Below, piece by piece: positions 15,720 to 24,684 of a DNA stretch of 42,126 nt. Position 1 is the first letter of the stretch. Each line of letters begins with the position of its first letter. This DNA comes from Xanthobacteraceae bacterium (GTDB taxonomy: Bacteria; Pseudomonadota; Alphaproteobacteria; Rhizobiales; Xanthobacteraceae). The translations under genes were made by a program, and so were the position numbers. The DNA lies in contig JARBUD010000036.1 in NCBI GenBank assembly GCA_029239875.1, forward strand, positions 1 to 42,126, read 5' to 3'. The notes below the pieces were generated by a model. That model saw nothing but the letters and a program-made list of their open reading frames with translations, was not told the origin of the DNA and did no database searches.

Positions 15720-17224
15720 TGGATGCGCGCCCCGACGTCCCGAAGGTGCGCAAGCGCCCGCTCCTGCCGCCGGATTTCGTGCGGTCGATGCTCGCCGGCC
15801 ATTCCGCGCTCGGCATCGCCTTCGCGGCGCTGATCTATGTCGTCTGCATCAGCGGGGCGCTCGCGGTGTTCGTCAACGAGCTGCAGCGCTGGGAGCAGCC
15901 GGATGCGCCGGTGGTCGCGCGCGGCATCACCCCGGAGGTCGTCACCGCGGTCGTCGCCGCCGGCTACGAACAGGCGAAGGCCGACGGCGCGGCGCACGAC
16001 ATCTTCGTCATGGGGCCGGGCGCGAGCAGCTCGCGCCTCGCGGTCTTCTACCATGACGACGAGACCGGCGTGGAGGGCGAATGGCTCGCCGATGCGGAAG
16101 GCCGGCTGGTCACGCCTATCAAGGCACCCTGGACCCAATTCATCGCCGAGCTCCATATGGCGCTGCATCTGCCGCGCACATGGGGTCTCTTTCTCGTCGG
16201 CCTCGTCGGCGTGACGCTGCTCTCCTCGCTGATCTCCGGCCTGCTGTCGCATCCGCGCATCTTCAAGGACGCCTTCGCGCTGCGCTGGGGCGGATCGCGG
16301 CGCCTGCAGGAGGCGGACCTGCACAACCGCCTCGCCGTCTGGGGGCTGCCCTTCCATTTCGCGGTCTCGCTCACCGGCGCGCTCATCGGCCTCTCGACGC
16401 TGATCGTCGGCGTGCTGGCCATGGCGGCCTATGACGGAAACTCCGAGAAGGCCTTCGCCGCGATCCTGGGCCCGTTGGCGCGCGAGGACGAAAGACCGGC
16501 GCCGCTGCCCGACATCGCCGGCATGATCGCGCAGGTGCGTGCCTCCTCTCCGAAGGCGGAGTTCGTCAGCGCGAATATCCAGCATGTCGCCACGGCGGGG
16601 CAGGTCGTGCATCTCGGCATGAAGACGCCCGGCCATCTCGCCATGTCCAATGCCTATTATTTCGACGCCGCAGGCACGTCCCTCGGGGATGGCGGCCTCG
16701 AGACCGGCGGCATCGGCCAGCAGATCCTGGGCGCCCTGCAGCCGCTGCATTTCGGCTGGTTCGGCGGCATGCCGGTCAAGCTCGCCTACGGGATATTGGG
16801 CATCGCGCTCTCCATCGTCGCGCATAACGGCGTCACCATCTGGCTGGTGCGCCGGCGCGACAAGGGACGTCCGGCGCCGGGCTGGGAAAAGGCTTGGTCC
16901 GCCATCGGCTGGAGCCAGCCGCTGGCCTTCGGGACGACGGCCACCGCCGCGCTGGTCGCGGGCATGCCGGCGCTCCCGGTCTATGGCGCGACATTGGCGG
17001 CCGCGCTGGTCTGGGCTCGCCTCGCTCCTGACGCCGCACGCACCGGGCGCATCCTGCGGCTTGCCAGCGCCGCGACGCTGGTCGCCGTCGTGGCCATCCA
17101 TATGGCGAAATGGGGCGTCGGCGCGACCGACCCCATGGCGCTCTACGTCAATGCCGGCATCCTTGCCGTGGCGTTCGCGCTCGCCTTGCCGTCCGTCGTC
17201 GGCAGGGCATCGGCCCCGGCTTAA
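15719..17224 (+). CDS. PepSY-associated TM protein (PiuB-like), putative siderophore-iron reductase
   Basis: This 501-residue inner-membrane protein has the PepSY_TM layout. An N-terminal helix (SALGIAFAALIYVVCISGALAVFVNEL, about 26-52) is followed by a periplasmic region. Then come helix pairs beginning ELHMALHLPRTWGLFLVGLVGVTLL and LHNRLAVWGLPFHFAVSLTGALIG; the histidines in HMALHLP and HNRLAVWGLPFH are those conserved as likely haem ligands in the family. Four or more further helices follow (GILGIALSIVAHNGVTIWLVRR onward). Related proteins (FegB, PiuB, FoxB) lie beside siderophore receptors and some reduce ferric siderophores in the periplasm. The ATG overlaps the stop of the preceding gene, so receptor, small membrane protein and PepSY protein form one operon. 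Confidence 0.85.
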   Translation: MDARPDVPKVRKRPLLPPDFVRSMLAGHSALGIAFAALIYVVCISGALAVFVNELQRWEQPDAPVVARGITPEVVTAVVAAGYEQAKADGAAHDIFVMGPGASSSRLAVFYHDDETGVEGEWLADAEGRLVTPIKAPWTQFIAELHMALHLPRTWGLFLVGLVGVTLLSSLISGLLSHPRIFKDAFALRWGGSRRLQEADLHNRLAVWGLPFHFAVSLTGALIGLSTLIVGVLAMAAYDGNSEKAFAAILGPLAREDERPAPLPDIAGMIAQVRASSPKAEFVSANIQHVATAGQVVHLGMKTPGHLAMSNAYYFDAAGTSLGDGGLETGGIGQQILGALQPLHFGWFGGMPVKLAYGILGIALSIVAHNGVTIWLVRRRDKGRPAPGWEKAWSAIGWSQPLAFGTTATAALVAGMPALPVYGATLAAALVWARLAPDAARTGRILRLASAATLVAVVAIHMAKWGVGATDPMALYVNAGILAVAFALALPSVVGRASAPA

Positions 17225-17401
17225 GGACGCGGATCGACGTCCCGGAACGGCCGCGGCGCCCGACAGGCAGGTCGTGTCGCTCTTCGAACAGTGCTTCGTC
17301 CCGCAGGGCTCGGCCGACGCTCTTCTCCCAACCTTTGCCGATCTCCGTCCAAGGGCGGTGCTCAGCTTGTGCGTGAACGCGGTCGCGCCTCCGGCCCAAT
17401 A

Positions 17402-17416
17402 TGCAATTCATTCGCA
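17402..17416. promoter_or_regulatory. Distal Mur/Fur-type palindrome upstream of sitA-like gene
   Basis: TGCAATTCATTCGCA is a 15-bp imperfect palindrome with TGC and GCA ends, laid out like the second, stronger box 51 bp downstream. The same stretch also has ATGCAA (17401-17406) and TTGCAT (17418-17423) as an inverted pair. Both fit the manganese-responsive sites bound by Mur, the Fur paralogue of alphaproteobacteria, on sit promoters. The rest of the gap from 17225 shows no gene. Confidence 0.5.
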
Positions 17417-17452
17417 GTTGCATCCAACGCCAAACCTTGCGTAAAGTGCTTC

Positions 17453-17467
17453 TGCAAATCATTAGCA
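17453..17467. promoter_or_regulatory. Proximal Mur-type palindrome upstream of sitA-like gene
   Basis: TGCAAATCATTAGCA reads TGCwAAT-C-ATTwGCA, a nearly perfect 7-1-7 palindrome with mismatches only at the fourth base from each end. It ends 13 bases before the ATG at 17481, directly before the AGGAGAC ribosome site, where bound repressor would block transcription. The match to rhizobial Mur-responsive sites supports manganese repression of the downstream operon. Confidence 0.65.
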
Positions 17468-17480
17468 ACAGGAGACGAGC

Positions 17481-18413
17481 ATGTGGGGAATGTCGAGGCG
17501 TGCGGTTTTGGCTGGGCTGATGGCCGCCGGCATCGTCGGCGTGGCCGCCGTGCCCGGCGCCTCGGCGCAGGAGAGCGGCAAGCCGAAGTTCAAGGTCGTG
17601 ACCACCTTCACCGTCATCGCCGACATGGCGCGCAACGTGGCGGGCGATGCCGCTGTGGTTGAATCGATCACCAAGCCCGGCGCGGAGATCCACAATTACG
17701 CGCCCACCCCCGGCGACATCCAGCGCGCGCAGGGTGCGCAGCTCATCCTGTGGAACGGGCTGAACCTCGAGCTCTGGTTCGAGAAGTTCTTCCAGAACCT
17801 GAACGACGTTCCCGGCGTCGTCGTCTCCGCCGGCGTCGAGCCGATGGGCATCGCCGAGGGCCCCTACAAGGGCAAGCCCAACCCACATGCCTGGATGTCG
17901 CCCACCAATGCGCTGATCTATGTCGACAACATCCGCGACGCCTTCGTGAAGCACGATCCGGCGAATGCCGCGACCTATGAGGCCAACGCGAAGGCCTACA
18001 AGGCGAAGATCGAGGCCTCCGTCGCGCCGATCCGCGCCAAGCTCGACAACATCCCGGCCGACAAGCGCTGGCTCGTGTCGAGCGAGGGCGCCTTCTCCTA
18101 TCTCGCCCGCGATTTCGGCCTGAAGGAGCTCTATCTCTGGCCGATCAACGCCGACCAGCAGGGCACGCCGCAGCAGGTGCGCAAGGTGATCGATTCCGTG
18201 CGCAAGAACGACATCCCCGCCGTGTTCAGCGAGAGCACCGTCTCCGACAAGCCGGCCCGGCAGGTGGCACGCGAGACCGGCGCGCATTATGGCGGCGTGC
18301 TCTATGTCGACTCGCTCAGCGAGGCGGACGGCCCGGTGCCGACCTATGTCGACCTGCTGGCCGTGACTACCGGCACGCTGGAGAAGGGCCTCGCCGAGGG
18401 ATTGTCGCAATGA
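17481..18413 (+). CDS. sitA: Manganese/iron ABC transporter substrate-binding protein, SitA/PsaA type
   Basis: This periplasmic cluster A-I metal-binding protein has 310 residues. A signal peptide with SRRAVLAGL near the start (possible Tat-type SRR) ends near GASAQ (about 30). By alignment with PsaA, the four metal ligands are His71 (EIHNYAPTP), His136 (NPHAWMSP), Glu202 (SSEGAF) and Asp277 (YVDSLS). The His-His-Glu-Asp set points to Mn2+ or Fe2+ rather than the zinc-type ZnuA, which has a third His and a His-rich loop that are both absent here. The ATG at 17481 has AGGAGAC upstream. It leads a four-gene operon with two Mur-like boxes in front, consistent with SitABCD. Confidence 0.92.
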   Translation: MWGMSRRAVLAGLMAAGIVGVAAVPGASAQESGKPKFKVVTTFTVIADMARNVAGDAAVVESITKPGAEIHNYAPTPGDIQRAQGAQLILWNGLNLELWFEKFFQNLNDVPGVVVSAGVEPMGIAEGPYKGKPNPHAWMSPTNALIYVDNIRDAFVKHDPANAATYEANAKAYKAKIEASVAPIRAKLDNIPADKRWLVSSEGAFSYLARDFGLKELYLWPINADQQGTPQQVRKVIDSVRKNDIPAVFSESTVSDKPARQVARETGAHYGGVLYVDSLSEADGPVPTYVDLLAVTTGTLEKGLAEGLSQ

Positions 18414-19306
18414 GCGCGGGCCTCGCCGTCACCGGTGTGACCGTCACCTATCGCAACGGCCACACCGCCCTGCGCGACGCCAGCTTCGACATCCCGACCG
18501 GCACCATCACCGCGCTGGTCGGGGTCAACGGCTCGGGCAAGTCGACCCTGTTCAAGGCGATCATGGGCTTCGTCCGGCTGGCGTCGGGCGGGATCTCCAT
18601 CCTCGGCGGCAACGTCGATCAGGCCCTGAAGCGCAACCTCGTCGCCTATGTGCCGCAGGCCGAGGAGGTCGACTGGAACTTCCCGGTCCTCGTCGAGGAC
18701 GTCGTCATGATGGGCCGCTACGGTCATATGGGCCTGATGCGCATCCCGCGCGCGGCCGACCGGCGGGCGGTGACCGACGCGCTCGCCCGCGTCGGCATGG
18801 GGGAGTTCCGCCATAGGCAGATCGGCGAGCTCTCCGGCGGGCAGAAGAAGCGCGTCTTTCTTGCCCGCGCGCTGGCGCAGGACGCCAAGGTCATCCTGCT
18901 CGACGAACCCTTCACCGGGGTCGACGTGAAGACCGAGGAGGCGATCATCGCCCTGCTCAAGGCGCTGCGCGACGAGGGGCGGGTGATGCTGGTCTCCACC
19001 CACAATCTCGGCAGCGTGCCGGAGTTCTGCGACCGCACTGTGCTGATCAAGGGCACGGTCCTCGCCTATGGCCCGACCGCGCAGACTTTCACCGAGGCCA
19101 ATCTGGAGAAGACCTTCGGCGGCGTGCTGCGGCACTTCGTGCTGGGCGGGGCCGGGCTGCATGCCGACGACGACCGCCGCCAGCTCGCGGTGCTGACCGA
19201 CGACGAGCGCCCGCTGGTGCTCTATGGCGAGAAGGGCGCGATGCAGCAGCAGACCACGGAAGAACGTCCGGCCGAGGAACGCCCGGCCGAGGAGAACGCC
19301 TCGTGA
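18410..19306 (+). CDS. sitB: Manganese/iron ABC transporter ATPase, SitB type
   Basis: This is the cytoplasmic ATPase of the metal importer, 298 residues. It has Walker A GVNGSGKS (38-45), Q-loop [13 protein letters not shown] (80-92; the 'Q....DW.FP' motif is typical of Mn/Fe/Zn ATPases of this cluster), signature LSGGQKKRV (141-149), Walker B VILLDE (161-166) and STHNLG for the H-loop. After the ATPase core is a tail of about 50 residues ending in a short repeat, [12 protein letters not shown], encoded by near-identical 18-base units; this tail is longer than usual. The ATG overlaps the sitA stop as ATGA and the stop overlaps the sitC GTG start. Confidence 0.93.
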   Translation: MSAGLAVTGVTVTYRNGHTALRDASFDIPTGTITALVGVNGSGKSTLFKAIMGFVRLASGGISILGGNVDQALKRNLVAYVPQAEEVDWNFPVLVEDVVMMGRYGHMGLMRIPRAADRRAVTDALARVGMGEFRHRQIGELSGGQKKRVFLARALAQDAKVILLDEPFTGVDVKTEEAIIALLKALRDEGRVMLVSTHNLGSVPEFCDRTVLIKGTVLAYGPTAQTFTEANLEKTFGGVLRHFVLGGAGLHADDDRRQLAVLTDDERPLVLYGEKGAMQQQTTEERPAEERPAEENAS

Positions 19307-20163
19307 TCGAGCTGCTACTGGAGCCCTTCGGCTACGAATATATGCGCAGCGCCATGTGGGTCTCGGCGCTGGTCGGGGCGGTCTGCGCCTTCCTCTCCTG
19401 CTATCTCATGCTCAAGGGCTGGTCGCTGATCGGCGATGCGCTCTCGCACGCCATCGTGCCCGGCGTCGCCGGCGCCTACATGCTCGGCCTGCCCTTCGCC
19501 ATCGGCGCCTTCTTCTCCGGCGGGCTCGCCGCCGCCGCCATGCTGTTCCTCAACCAGCGCACGAAGCTGAAGGAGGACGCCATCATCGGACTGATCTTCT
19601 CCTCCTTCTTCGGCCTCGGCCTGTTCATGGTGTCGCTGTCGCCGACCTCGGTGAACATCCAGACCATCGTGCTCGGCAACATCCTCGCCATAACCCCGGA
19701 GGACACGCTTCAGCTCGCGCTCATCGGCTTCGTCTCGCTGGCGATCCTGCTGGTGAAGTGGAAGGACCTGATGGCGGTGTTCTTCGACGAAGCGCATGCG
19801 CGTTCGATCGGGCTCAAGCCGACCACGCTGAAGATCATGTTCTTCACGCTGCTCTCTGCCTGCACCGTGGCGGCGCTGCAGACGGTCGGCGCCTTCCTCG
19901 TCATCTGCCTCGTCGTCACCCCCGGCGCCACCGCCTATCTGCTGGCCGACCGCTTCCCGCGCCTACTGACCATTGCGGTGGCCATCGGCGCGGTGACGAG
20001 CTTCGTCGGCGCCTATGCCAGCTATTTCCTCGACGGCGCCACCGGCGGCATCATCGTGGTGCTGCAGACATTGATCTTCCTCACCGCCTTCGTCTTCGCG
20101 CCCAAGCACGGCATGCTGGCGGCCCGGCGACGGGCGGCGCAGGCGCTCCGGGTGGAGGCATGA
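19303..20163 (+). CDS. sitC: Manganese/iron ABC transporter permease, SitC type
   Basis: This 286-residue ABC-3 family inner-membrane permease has about eight helices. Diagnostic stretches are [28 protein letters not shown] (about 35-62), the [19 protein letters not shown] segment, and [23 protein letters not shown] in the C-terminal half. It begins with GTG at 19303 overlapping the sitB stop. It would pair with the closely related permease encoded next; having two distinct permeases is typical of SitABCD/YfeABCD and separates this system from ZnuABC, which uses one. Confidence 0.92.
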   Translation: MIELLLEPFGYEYMRSAMWVSALVGAVCAFLSCYLMLKGWSLIGDALSHAIVPGVAGAYMLGLPFAIGAFFSGGLAAAAMLFLNQRTKLKEDAIIGLIFSSFFGLGLFMVSLSPTSVNIQTIVLGNILAITPEDTLQLALIGFVSLAILLVKWKDLMAVFFDEAHARSIGLKPTTLKIMFFTLLSACTVAALQTVGAFLVICLVVTPGATAYLLADRFPRLLTIAVAIGAVTSFVGAYASYFLDGATGGIIVVLQTLIFLTAFVFAPKHGMLAARRRAAQALRVEA

Positions 20164-21005
20164 CCATGATCGACACGCTGTTCGCGCCCTTCCAGTTCGG
20201 CTTCATGGTCAACGCCCTCGTCATCTCCGGCCTCGTGGCCGTGCCGATGGCGCTGCTCTCCTGCTTCCTGGTGCTGAAGGGCTGGTCGCTGATGGGCGAC
20301 GCCATTTCGCACGCGGTGTTCCCGGGCGTGGTCGTCGCCTACATCGTCGGCCTTCCCTATGCGATCGGCGCCTTTGTCGCCGGCATGTTCTGCGCGGTGG
20401 CGACCGGCTTTCTCAAAGACAACAGCCGTATCAAGCAGGACACGGTGATGGGCATCGTATTCTCCGGAATGTTCGGTGCCGGGCTGGTGCTCTACGTCAA
20501 GATCCAGTCCGAGGTGCATCTCGACCACATCTTGTTCGGCGACATGCTCGGCGTGTCGTGGGGCGACATCGCCGAGACCGCGCTGATCGCCGCCGTGGTA
20601 GCTGGCGTCATCGCGGTGAAGTGGAAGGACTTCCTGCTGCACGCCTTCGATCCGGCGCAGGCGCGGGCGCTCGGCCTGCGCGTCGGGCTGCTGCATTACG
20701 GCCTGCTCTGCCTGATCTCGCTGACCATCGTCGGCGCGCTCAAGGCGGTGGGGCTGATCCTCGCCATCGCCATGCTGATCGCGCCGGGCGCCGTCGCCTT
20801 CCTGCTGGCGCGTACCTTCGGTGCCATGCTGATGGTGTCGGTGGCGGTCGCAGTCGGGGCCTCGCTGCTCGGCGTCTACCTGTCCTTCTTCCTCGACAGC
20901 GCGCCGGCCCCGACCATCGTGCTGCTGATGAGCCTCGTCTTCGTCGCCGCCTTCATCCGCTCGTCGCTGGCGACGGCACGGACGGAGACCCGCGAGCGGG
21001 CGTAA
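20160..21005 (+). CDS. sitD: Manganese/iron ABC transporter permease, SitD type
   Basis: This is the second ABC-3 permease, 281 residues, paralogous to the gene before it. It shows VLKGWSLMGDAISHAVFPGVVVAYIVG, IKQDTVMGIVFSGMFGAGLVLY and GLILAIAMLIAPGAVAFLLARTF at matching positions. The ATG at 20160 overlaps the sitC stop as ATGA; a second in-frame ATG at 20166 is possible. The gene ends 12 bp before the convergent siderophore ATPase gene, with no obvious terminator hairpin between them. Confidence 0.92.
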   Translation: MTMIDTLFAPFQFGFMVNALVISGLVAVPMALLSCFLVLKGWSLMGDAISHAVFPGVVVAYIVGLPYAIGAFVAGMFCAVATGFLKDNSRIKQDTVMGIVFSGMFGAGLVLYVKIQSEVHLDHILFGDMLGVSWGDIAETALIAAVVAGVIAVKWKDFLLHAFDPAQARALGLRVGLLHYGLLCLISLTIVGALKAVGLILAIAMLIAPGAVAFLLARTFGAMLMVSVAVAVGASLLGVYLSFFLDSAPAPTIVLLMSLVFVAAFIRSSLATARTETRERA

Positions 21006-21017
21006 CAAGGTGGCCCT

Positions 21018-21809
21018 TTAAAAGCGCGGCACGGCGACATGCCCGCCGCCGTCCCGGCGGATCACGTCCATCGCGATGCCGTAGATGCGCTCGAGCGTCG
21101 GCGGCGTCACCATCTCCGCCGGCGCACCGCGCGCCATCAGCTTTCCGCCATGCAGCGCGATGATGTCGTCGCAGTAGCGCGCCGCCATGTTCACGTCGTG
21201 CAACACCACGACGACGCCGGTTCCGCGCTCGCGGCACAGGCTGCGGACGAGCGCCAGCACCTCGATCTGATGGGCGATGTCGAGCGCCGAGATCGGCTCG
21301 TCCAGCAGCAGGCAATTGGCGTCCTGCGCCACCAGCATGGCGATCCACACGCGCTGGCGCTCGCCGCCGGACAAGGTATCGACGAGACGGTCGGCGAAGG
21401 GGCCGGTATCGGTCAGATCGATCGCCTCCTCGACCTTCTGCCGGTCCTGCGCGGTGAAGCGGCCGAGCGCCCCATGCCAGGGATAGCGGCCGAGCGCGAT
21501 CAGTTCGCGCCCCGTCATGGCACCGGTGGCGGGAGACGTCTGCGGCAGATAGGCGACGCGCCGCGCGAAGTCCCTTGTGCCCCAGGCGGCGAGCGGGCGC
21601 CCCTCGAAGCGAATGTCACCACCGGTGGCGGCGAGCTGACGGCCCAGCAGCTTCAGCAGCGTCGACTTGCCGGAGCCGTTGTGCCCGATGAGCCCGACGA
21701 CGCGCCCCGCCGGCACGGCCAGGCTGAGAGGATGCAGCAGCATGCGTCCTTCGATGTCGAACCGGACATCGGTGAGTTCGAAGAGCGGATCGGTGGGCGA
21801 GGTCGTCAT
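21018..21809 (-). CDS. Iron-siderophore ABC transporter ATPase, FhuC/FecE type
   Basis: This 263-residue cytoplasmic ATPase completes the siderophore importer encoded upstream on this strand. It has Walker A GHNGSGKS (42-49), Q-loop YLPQTSPATGAMTGRELIALGRYPWHG (the 'GR.P..' after the Q-loop is typical of FhuC/FecE), signature LSGGERQRV (146-154), Walker B CLLLDE (166-171) and VLHDVNMAARYCD for the H-loop. It is the last gene of the FecIRA-linked operon. Its start overlaps the stop of the esterase gene by 4 bp. Confidence 0.93.
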   Translation of the reverse strand: MTTSPTDPLFELTDVRFDIEGRMLLHPLSLAVPAGRVVGLIGHNGSGKSTLLKLLGRQLAATGGDIRFEGRPLAAWGTRDFARRVAYLPQTSPATGAMTGRELIALGRYPWHGALGRFTAQDRQKVEEAIDLTDTGPFADRLVDTLSGGERQRVWIAMLVAQDANCLLLDEPISALDIAHQIEVLALVRSLCRERGTGVVVVLHDVNMAARYCDDIIALHGGKLMARGAPAEMVTPPTLERIYGIAMDVIRRDGGGHVAVPRF

Positions 21810-22663
21810 GCGTGGTCCCGGCCGAAGGCGAAGCGTATCGCGAGGTTGAGGCAGGCCGGCAGCACGGACATGTGCGTCTCGCCGGGCAGGAACACATACT
21901 CTGAAACGAGGCCCGGCGCCTGGGCAAGGCGCTCCGCCATGAGGCGCGTATTGTCGACGATGCGGCTTTCCTCGAAAGCGGCCCGCCGCTTCTCCTCGTC
22001 GGGCGCGCCGACCTGGAACGGCGCCAGCTTCTGCTCATACTCGCCGGCCAGAAGCAGGATCTGCCCATCCCTCGGCCTGCCCTCGGCGATGAAGGCCTGC
22101 GCCGCGTCGACGATTCCGGCGCCCTCCCACCAGATGGCGGGACTGGCGGCGATCCAGCGGGAGAAGGCGGAGGGACGGCGGAACAGCGTGTGCAGCACGA
22201 ACAGCCCGCCGAAGGAATGGCCCATAATCGCCTGTCTCGCGGGATCGATCGCGACGCGGCGGGCGATCTCGGGCTTGAGCACCTCCTCGATGAAGGCGAG
22301 GAACTCGTCCGCCCCGCCCGTGCGTACGTCGGGACCATCCGGCGTGTGCGGCGGATAGGTCTGGCCGGGCGGCGGGCCGAGATCCCATGAGCGACGCACG
22401 CTGTCATAGGCGCCATCCGTCGGGTAGCCGATGCCGACCATCACGCCCCATTCGATGCCGGTGCCGAGCGGCCAGGCGGCCTGCACGCGCATGATATCCG
22501 CGGCGGTGCCGGCGACCGCATTGGCGTCGGTGTAGTAGAGCACGGGCCAGCCCTGCGCCGGTGCCTCGCCCGGCGGCCGGTAGAGGAAGATGCGCCGGGG
22601 CGGTCCGCCGGAGGGCGAGGAGATCTCGAAGACTTCCGTGTCGGGAATGGTGGCTAGGGTCAT
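21806..22663 (-). CDS. Alpha/beta hydrolase, siderophore esterase-like, inside the uptake operon
   Basis: This 285-residue Fes/IroE/BesA-like hydrolase has the nucleophile elbow MGHSFGG (Ser150), catalytic His264 in PGETHMS, and an acidic residue probably in AGEYE (208-210). Landmarks WPVLYYTDANAV and IAASPAIWWE match the other esterase in the window (YPVLYMLDGNAF, LSPSLWWDE), so the two are paralogues. No signal peptide is visible, which suggests hydrolysis of the siderophore after import. The gene sits between the permease and ATPase genes with 4-bp overlaps on both sides, a strong sign that it serves this importer. The chemistry (catecholate trilactone or hydroxamate ester) cannot be decided. 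Confidence 0.87.
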   Translation of the reverse strand: MTLATIPDTEVFEISSPSGGPPRRIFLYRPPGEAPAQGWPVLYYTDANAVAGTAADIMRVQAAWPLGTGIEWGVMVGIGYPTDGAYDSVRRSWDLGPPPGQTYPPHTPDGPDVRTGGADEFLAFIEEVLKPEIARRVAIDPARQAIMGHSFGGLFVLHTLFRRPSAFSRWIAASPAIWWEGAGIVDAAQAFIAEGRPRDGQILLLAGEYEQKLAPFQVGAPDEEKRRAAFEESRIVDNTRLMAERLAQAPGLVSEYVFLPGETHMSVLPACLNLAIRFAFGRDHA

Positions 22664-24684
22664 GCGACGGCCTGCTTGCGCGAAAGAAGCCAGAGGAAAG
22701 CCGGCGCGCCGATCATCGAGGCGATGAGGCCGGCCGGCATCTGCCAGGGAAAGGCGAGGTTGCGGCCGAGGAAGTCGGCCGCGACCATGATGAGCGCCCC
22801 GACCAGGGCCGCCCCGTAGAGCTCGCCCAGCGGACGGCGCAGGCCGAGGAGCCGCGCGGCATGCGGGGCCACCAACCCCACGAAGGAAAGCGGGCCGACC
22901 AGAAGCGTCGCCAGGGCGGTCGCCACGGCGGCGACGACGAGCAGCGCCATGCGGCCGAGCGTGACCGGCATCCCGAGAGCGCGGGAGGCCTCCTCGCCCA
23001 GCGGCAGCACGTCCAGCCAGCGCCGCACCAGCGGCAGCAGCGCCAGCAGGCCCAGCGCCCCGAACACGCTGATCGCCGCGGCAGACGTGCCGATGCCGTA
23101 GGTCGAGCCGGTCATCCAGTTGAACAGCAGCACTGCGCGCGGATCCCCGCTCGCCAGCAGCACGCTCACAAACGCATCGAGCAGCGCGCCGACAGCGATG
23201 CCGGCTAGGATCACCCGTTCCGGATTGCCCCGCGACATGCGCCCGAGCAGCAACAGGACGAGCAGCGCCAGGAAGGCGCCGAGCGAGGCGGCAAGCGTCT
23301 GCTCGACCCGCCCGACCTCCGCCAGCAGGAAAAGCGCCACGGTGAGTCCGCCGGCGGCGCCCGCGCTCACGCCCATCACTTCCGGGCTCGCCATCGGATT
23401 GGCGGTGAGGCGCTGGAGCATGCAGCCGGCCACCGCGAGCAGCACGCCGCCCGAGAGCGCCGACACGGCCCGCGGCAGCCGCAACGCCCATGGGGAGGCG
23501 GGGTCGCCGGGCAGAGCGAGGCTCCACCCTTCCAGCCCCCGGCCGAGCAGGCTCGACAGGAGGAGAGCGAGAAGCAGCAGCGCGCCGAGAACGGCGAGAC
23601 ACAGCACCGTCCGGCGGGATCCGGTCCCGGAGCCGAGCGAAAGGTTCCAGCCGCTCCCCGGTGGCAGACGCAGGCGCGGGATCATCCACAGCAGCAGCGG
23701 CGCCCCGAACAGCGCAGTGACCGCGCCGGTGGGAATCGTCCCGCCATAGGCGCTGGCGGCCAGTTGCACGGCCTGGTCGGTGGCCCAGAGCAGCGAGGCG
23801 CCGACCAGGGCGGATGAGAGCAGCCAATGGCCGATGCGCCGTGCCCCGCAAATCCGCGCCAGCCCCGGTGCCGCGAGGCCGATGAAGCCGATGCAGCCGA
23901 CGGAGGCGACCACCAGCGCGGTGAGCGCCACCGCTGCCAGCAGGGCGCCGAGCCGGGCGACGGCGACGGAAAGGCCGAGGCTGCGCGTCTGCGCGTCGTC
24001 CATCCCCAGCAGCGCAAGCGGACGCAGCAGGAGCAGCGCGGCGAGCGCGACCACGGCGAGGCGCGGGGCGAGGAAGATCGCCTCGCCCCAGTCCTGCTGG
24101 CTGAGCGAGCCGGCGCCCCACAGGAAAAGGCCCGCCAGGTAGTGGCTCTCGAACAAGGTGAGGAGCGCGGCGAAGGACGCGCAATACAGCCCCACCACCA
24201 TGCCGGCGAGAATGACGACGAGCGGCGCGAAGCCGCTGCGGCGGGACAGCAGGAGGACGGCGCCGATCGCGATCAGCCCGCCAGCCAGCGTCACCCATTC
24301 GCGTCCGAAGGCGAGGAAACCCGGCGCCCAGATGAGGGCGGCGGAGAGGGCGAGATTGGCGCCCGCCTCGATGCCGAGGGTGGTCGGCGAGGCGATGGGA
24401 TTGCGGAGTACCTGCTGGAGGATAGCTCCGGCGAGCCCGAGCGCAGCACCCGCCAGCAGGCTCACCACGAGACGCGGCGCGAGGCTGTAGGCGGCGAGCA
24501 TATCGGCCGGGCGGCTATGGTCCGGGGCGACGATCGCCGCCCACCATCCGCCTCTCGGCAGGAGCGCCGAGACGTTCGCCCAGGTGCCGGCAAGAGCTGC
24601 GGCGCAGAGCGCGAGAACGAGCAATGCCGGCCCGAAACGGGGCGGTGCCTGCAGGCGGGGGCGGGCGAGCGCGGTCTCAGCCAT
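22660..24684 (-). CDS. fhuB: Iron-siderophore ABC transporter permease, fused FhuB-like double FecCD
   Basis: This 674-residue inner-membrane protein contains two FecCD permease units in one chain, as in FhuB. The first half (about 1-330) has QQVLRNPIASPTTLGIEAGA and GFIGLAAPGLARI. The second half (about 350-674) has QRLTANPMASPEVMGVSAGA and SFVGLVAPHAARLLG. The duplicated 'NP.aSP...G...GA' and 'G.iaPh.aR' motifs mark the two halves. Single-chain permeases of this size are characteristic of hydroxamate (FhuBCD) systems, though not exclusive to them. The gene overlaps the binding-protein gene by 8 bp and the esterase gene by 4 bp. Confidence 0.93.
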   Translation of the reverse strand: MAETALARPRLQAPPRFGPALLVLALCAAALAGTWANVSALLPRGGWWAAIVAPDHSRPADMLAAYSLAPRLVVSLLAGAALGLAGAILQQVLRNPIASPTTLGIEAGANLALSAALIWAPGFLAFGREWVTLAGGLIAIGAVLLLSRRSGFAPLVVILAGMVVGLYCASFAALLTLFESHYLAGLFLWGAGSLSQQDWGEAIFLAPRLAVVALAALLLLRPLALLGMDDAQTRSLGLSVAVARLGALLAAVALTALVVASVGCIGFIGLAAPGLARICGARRIGHWLLSSALVGASLLWATDQAVQLAASAYGGTIPTGAVTALFGAPLLLWMIPRLRLPPGSGWNLSLGSGTGSRRTVLCLAVLGALLLLALLLSSLLGRGLEGWSLALPGDPASPWALRLPRAVSALSGGVLLAVAGCMLQRLTANPMASPEVMGVSAGAAGGLTVALFLLAEVGRVEQTLAASLGAFLALLVLLLLGRMSRGNPERVILAGIAVGALLDAFVSVLLASGDPRAVLLFNWMTGSTYGIGTSAAAISVFGALGLLALLPLVRRWLDVLPLGEEASRALGMPVTLGRMALLVVAAVATALATLLVGPLSFVGLVAPHAARLLGLRRPLGELYGAALVGALIMVAADFLGRNLAFPWQMPAGLIASMIGAPAFLWLLSRKQAVA

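Noticed and set aside
17225..17400. Possible gene remnant on the minus strand between the PepSY gene and the sitA promoter
   Set aside because: The minus-strand frame here continues as a shadow antisense to sitA, and its translation matches no family I recognise. I treat the stretch as non-coding spacer upstream of the Mur-like sites.
17481..21005. Zinc-specific ZnuABC assignment for the metal transporter
   Set aside because: The binding protein lacks a His-rich loop, has a His-His-Glu-Asp ligand set, and the operon has two permeases and Mur-type boxes. Manganese/iron SitABCD fits better.
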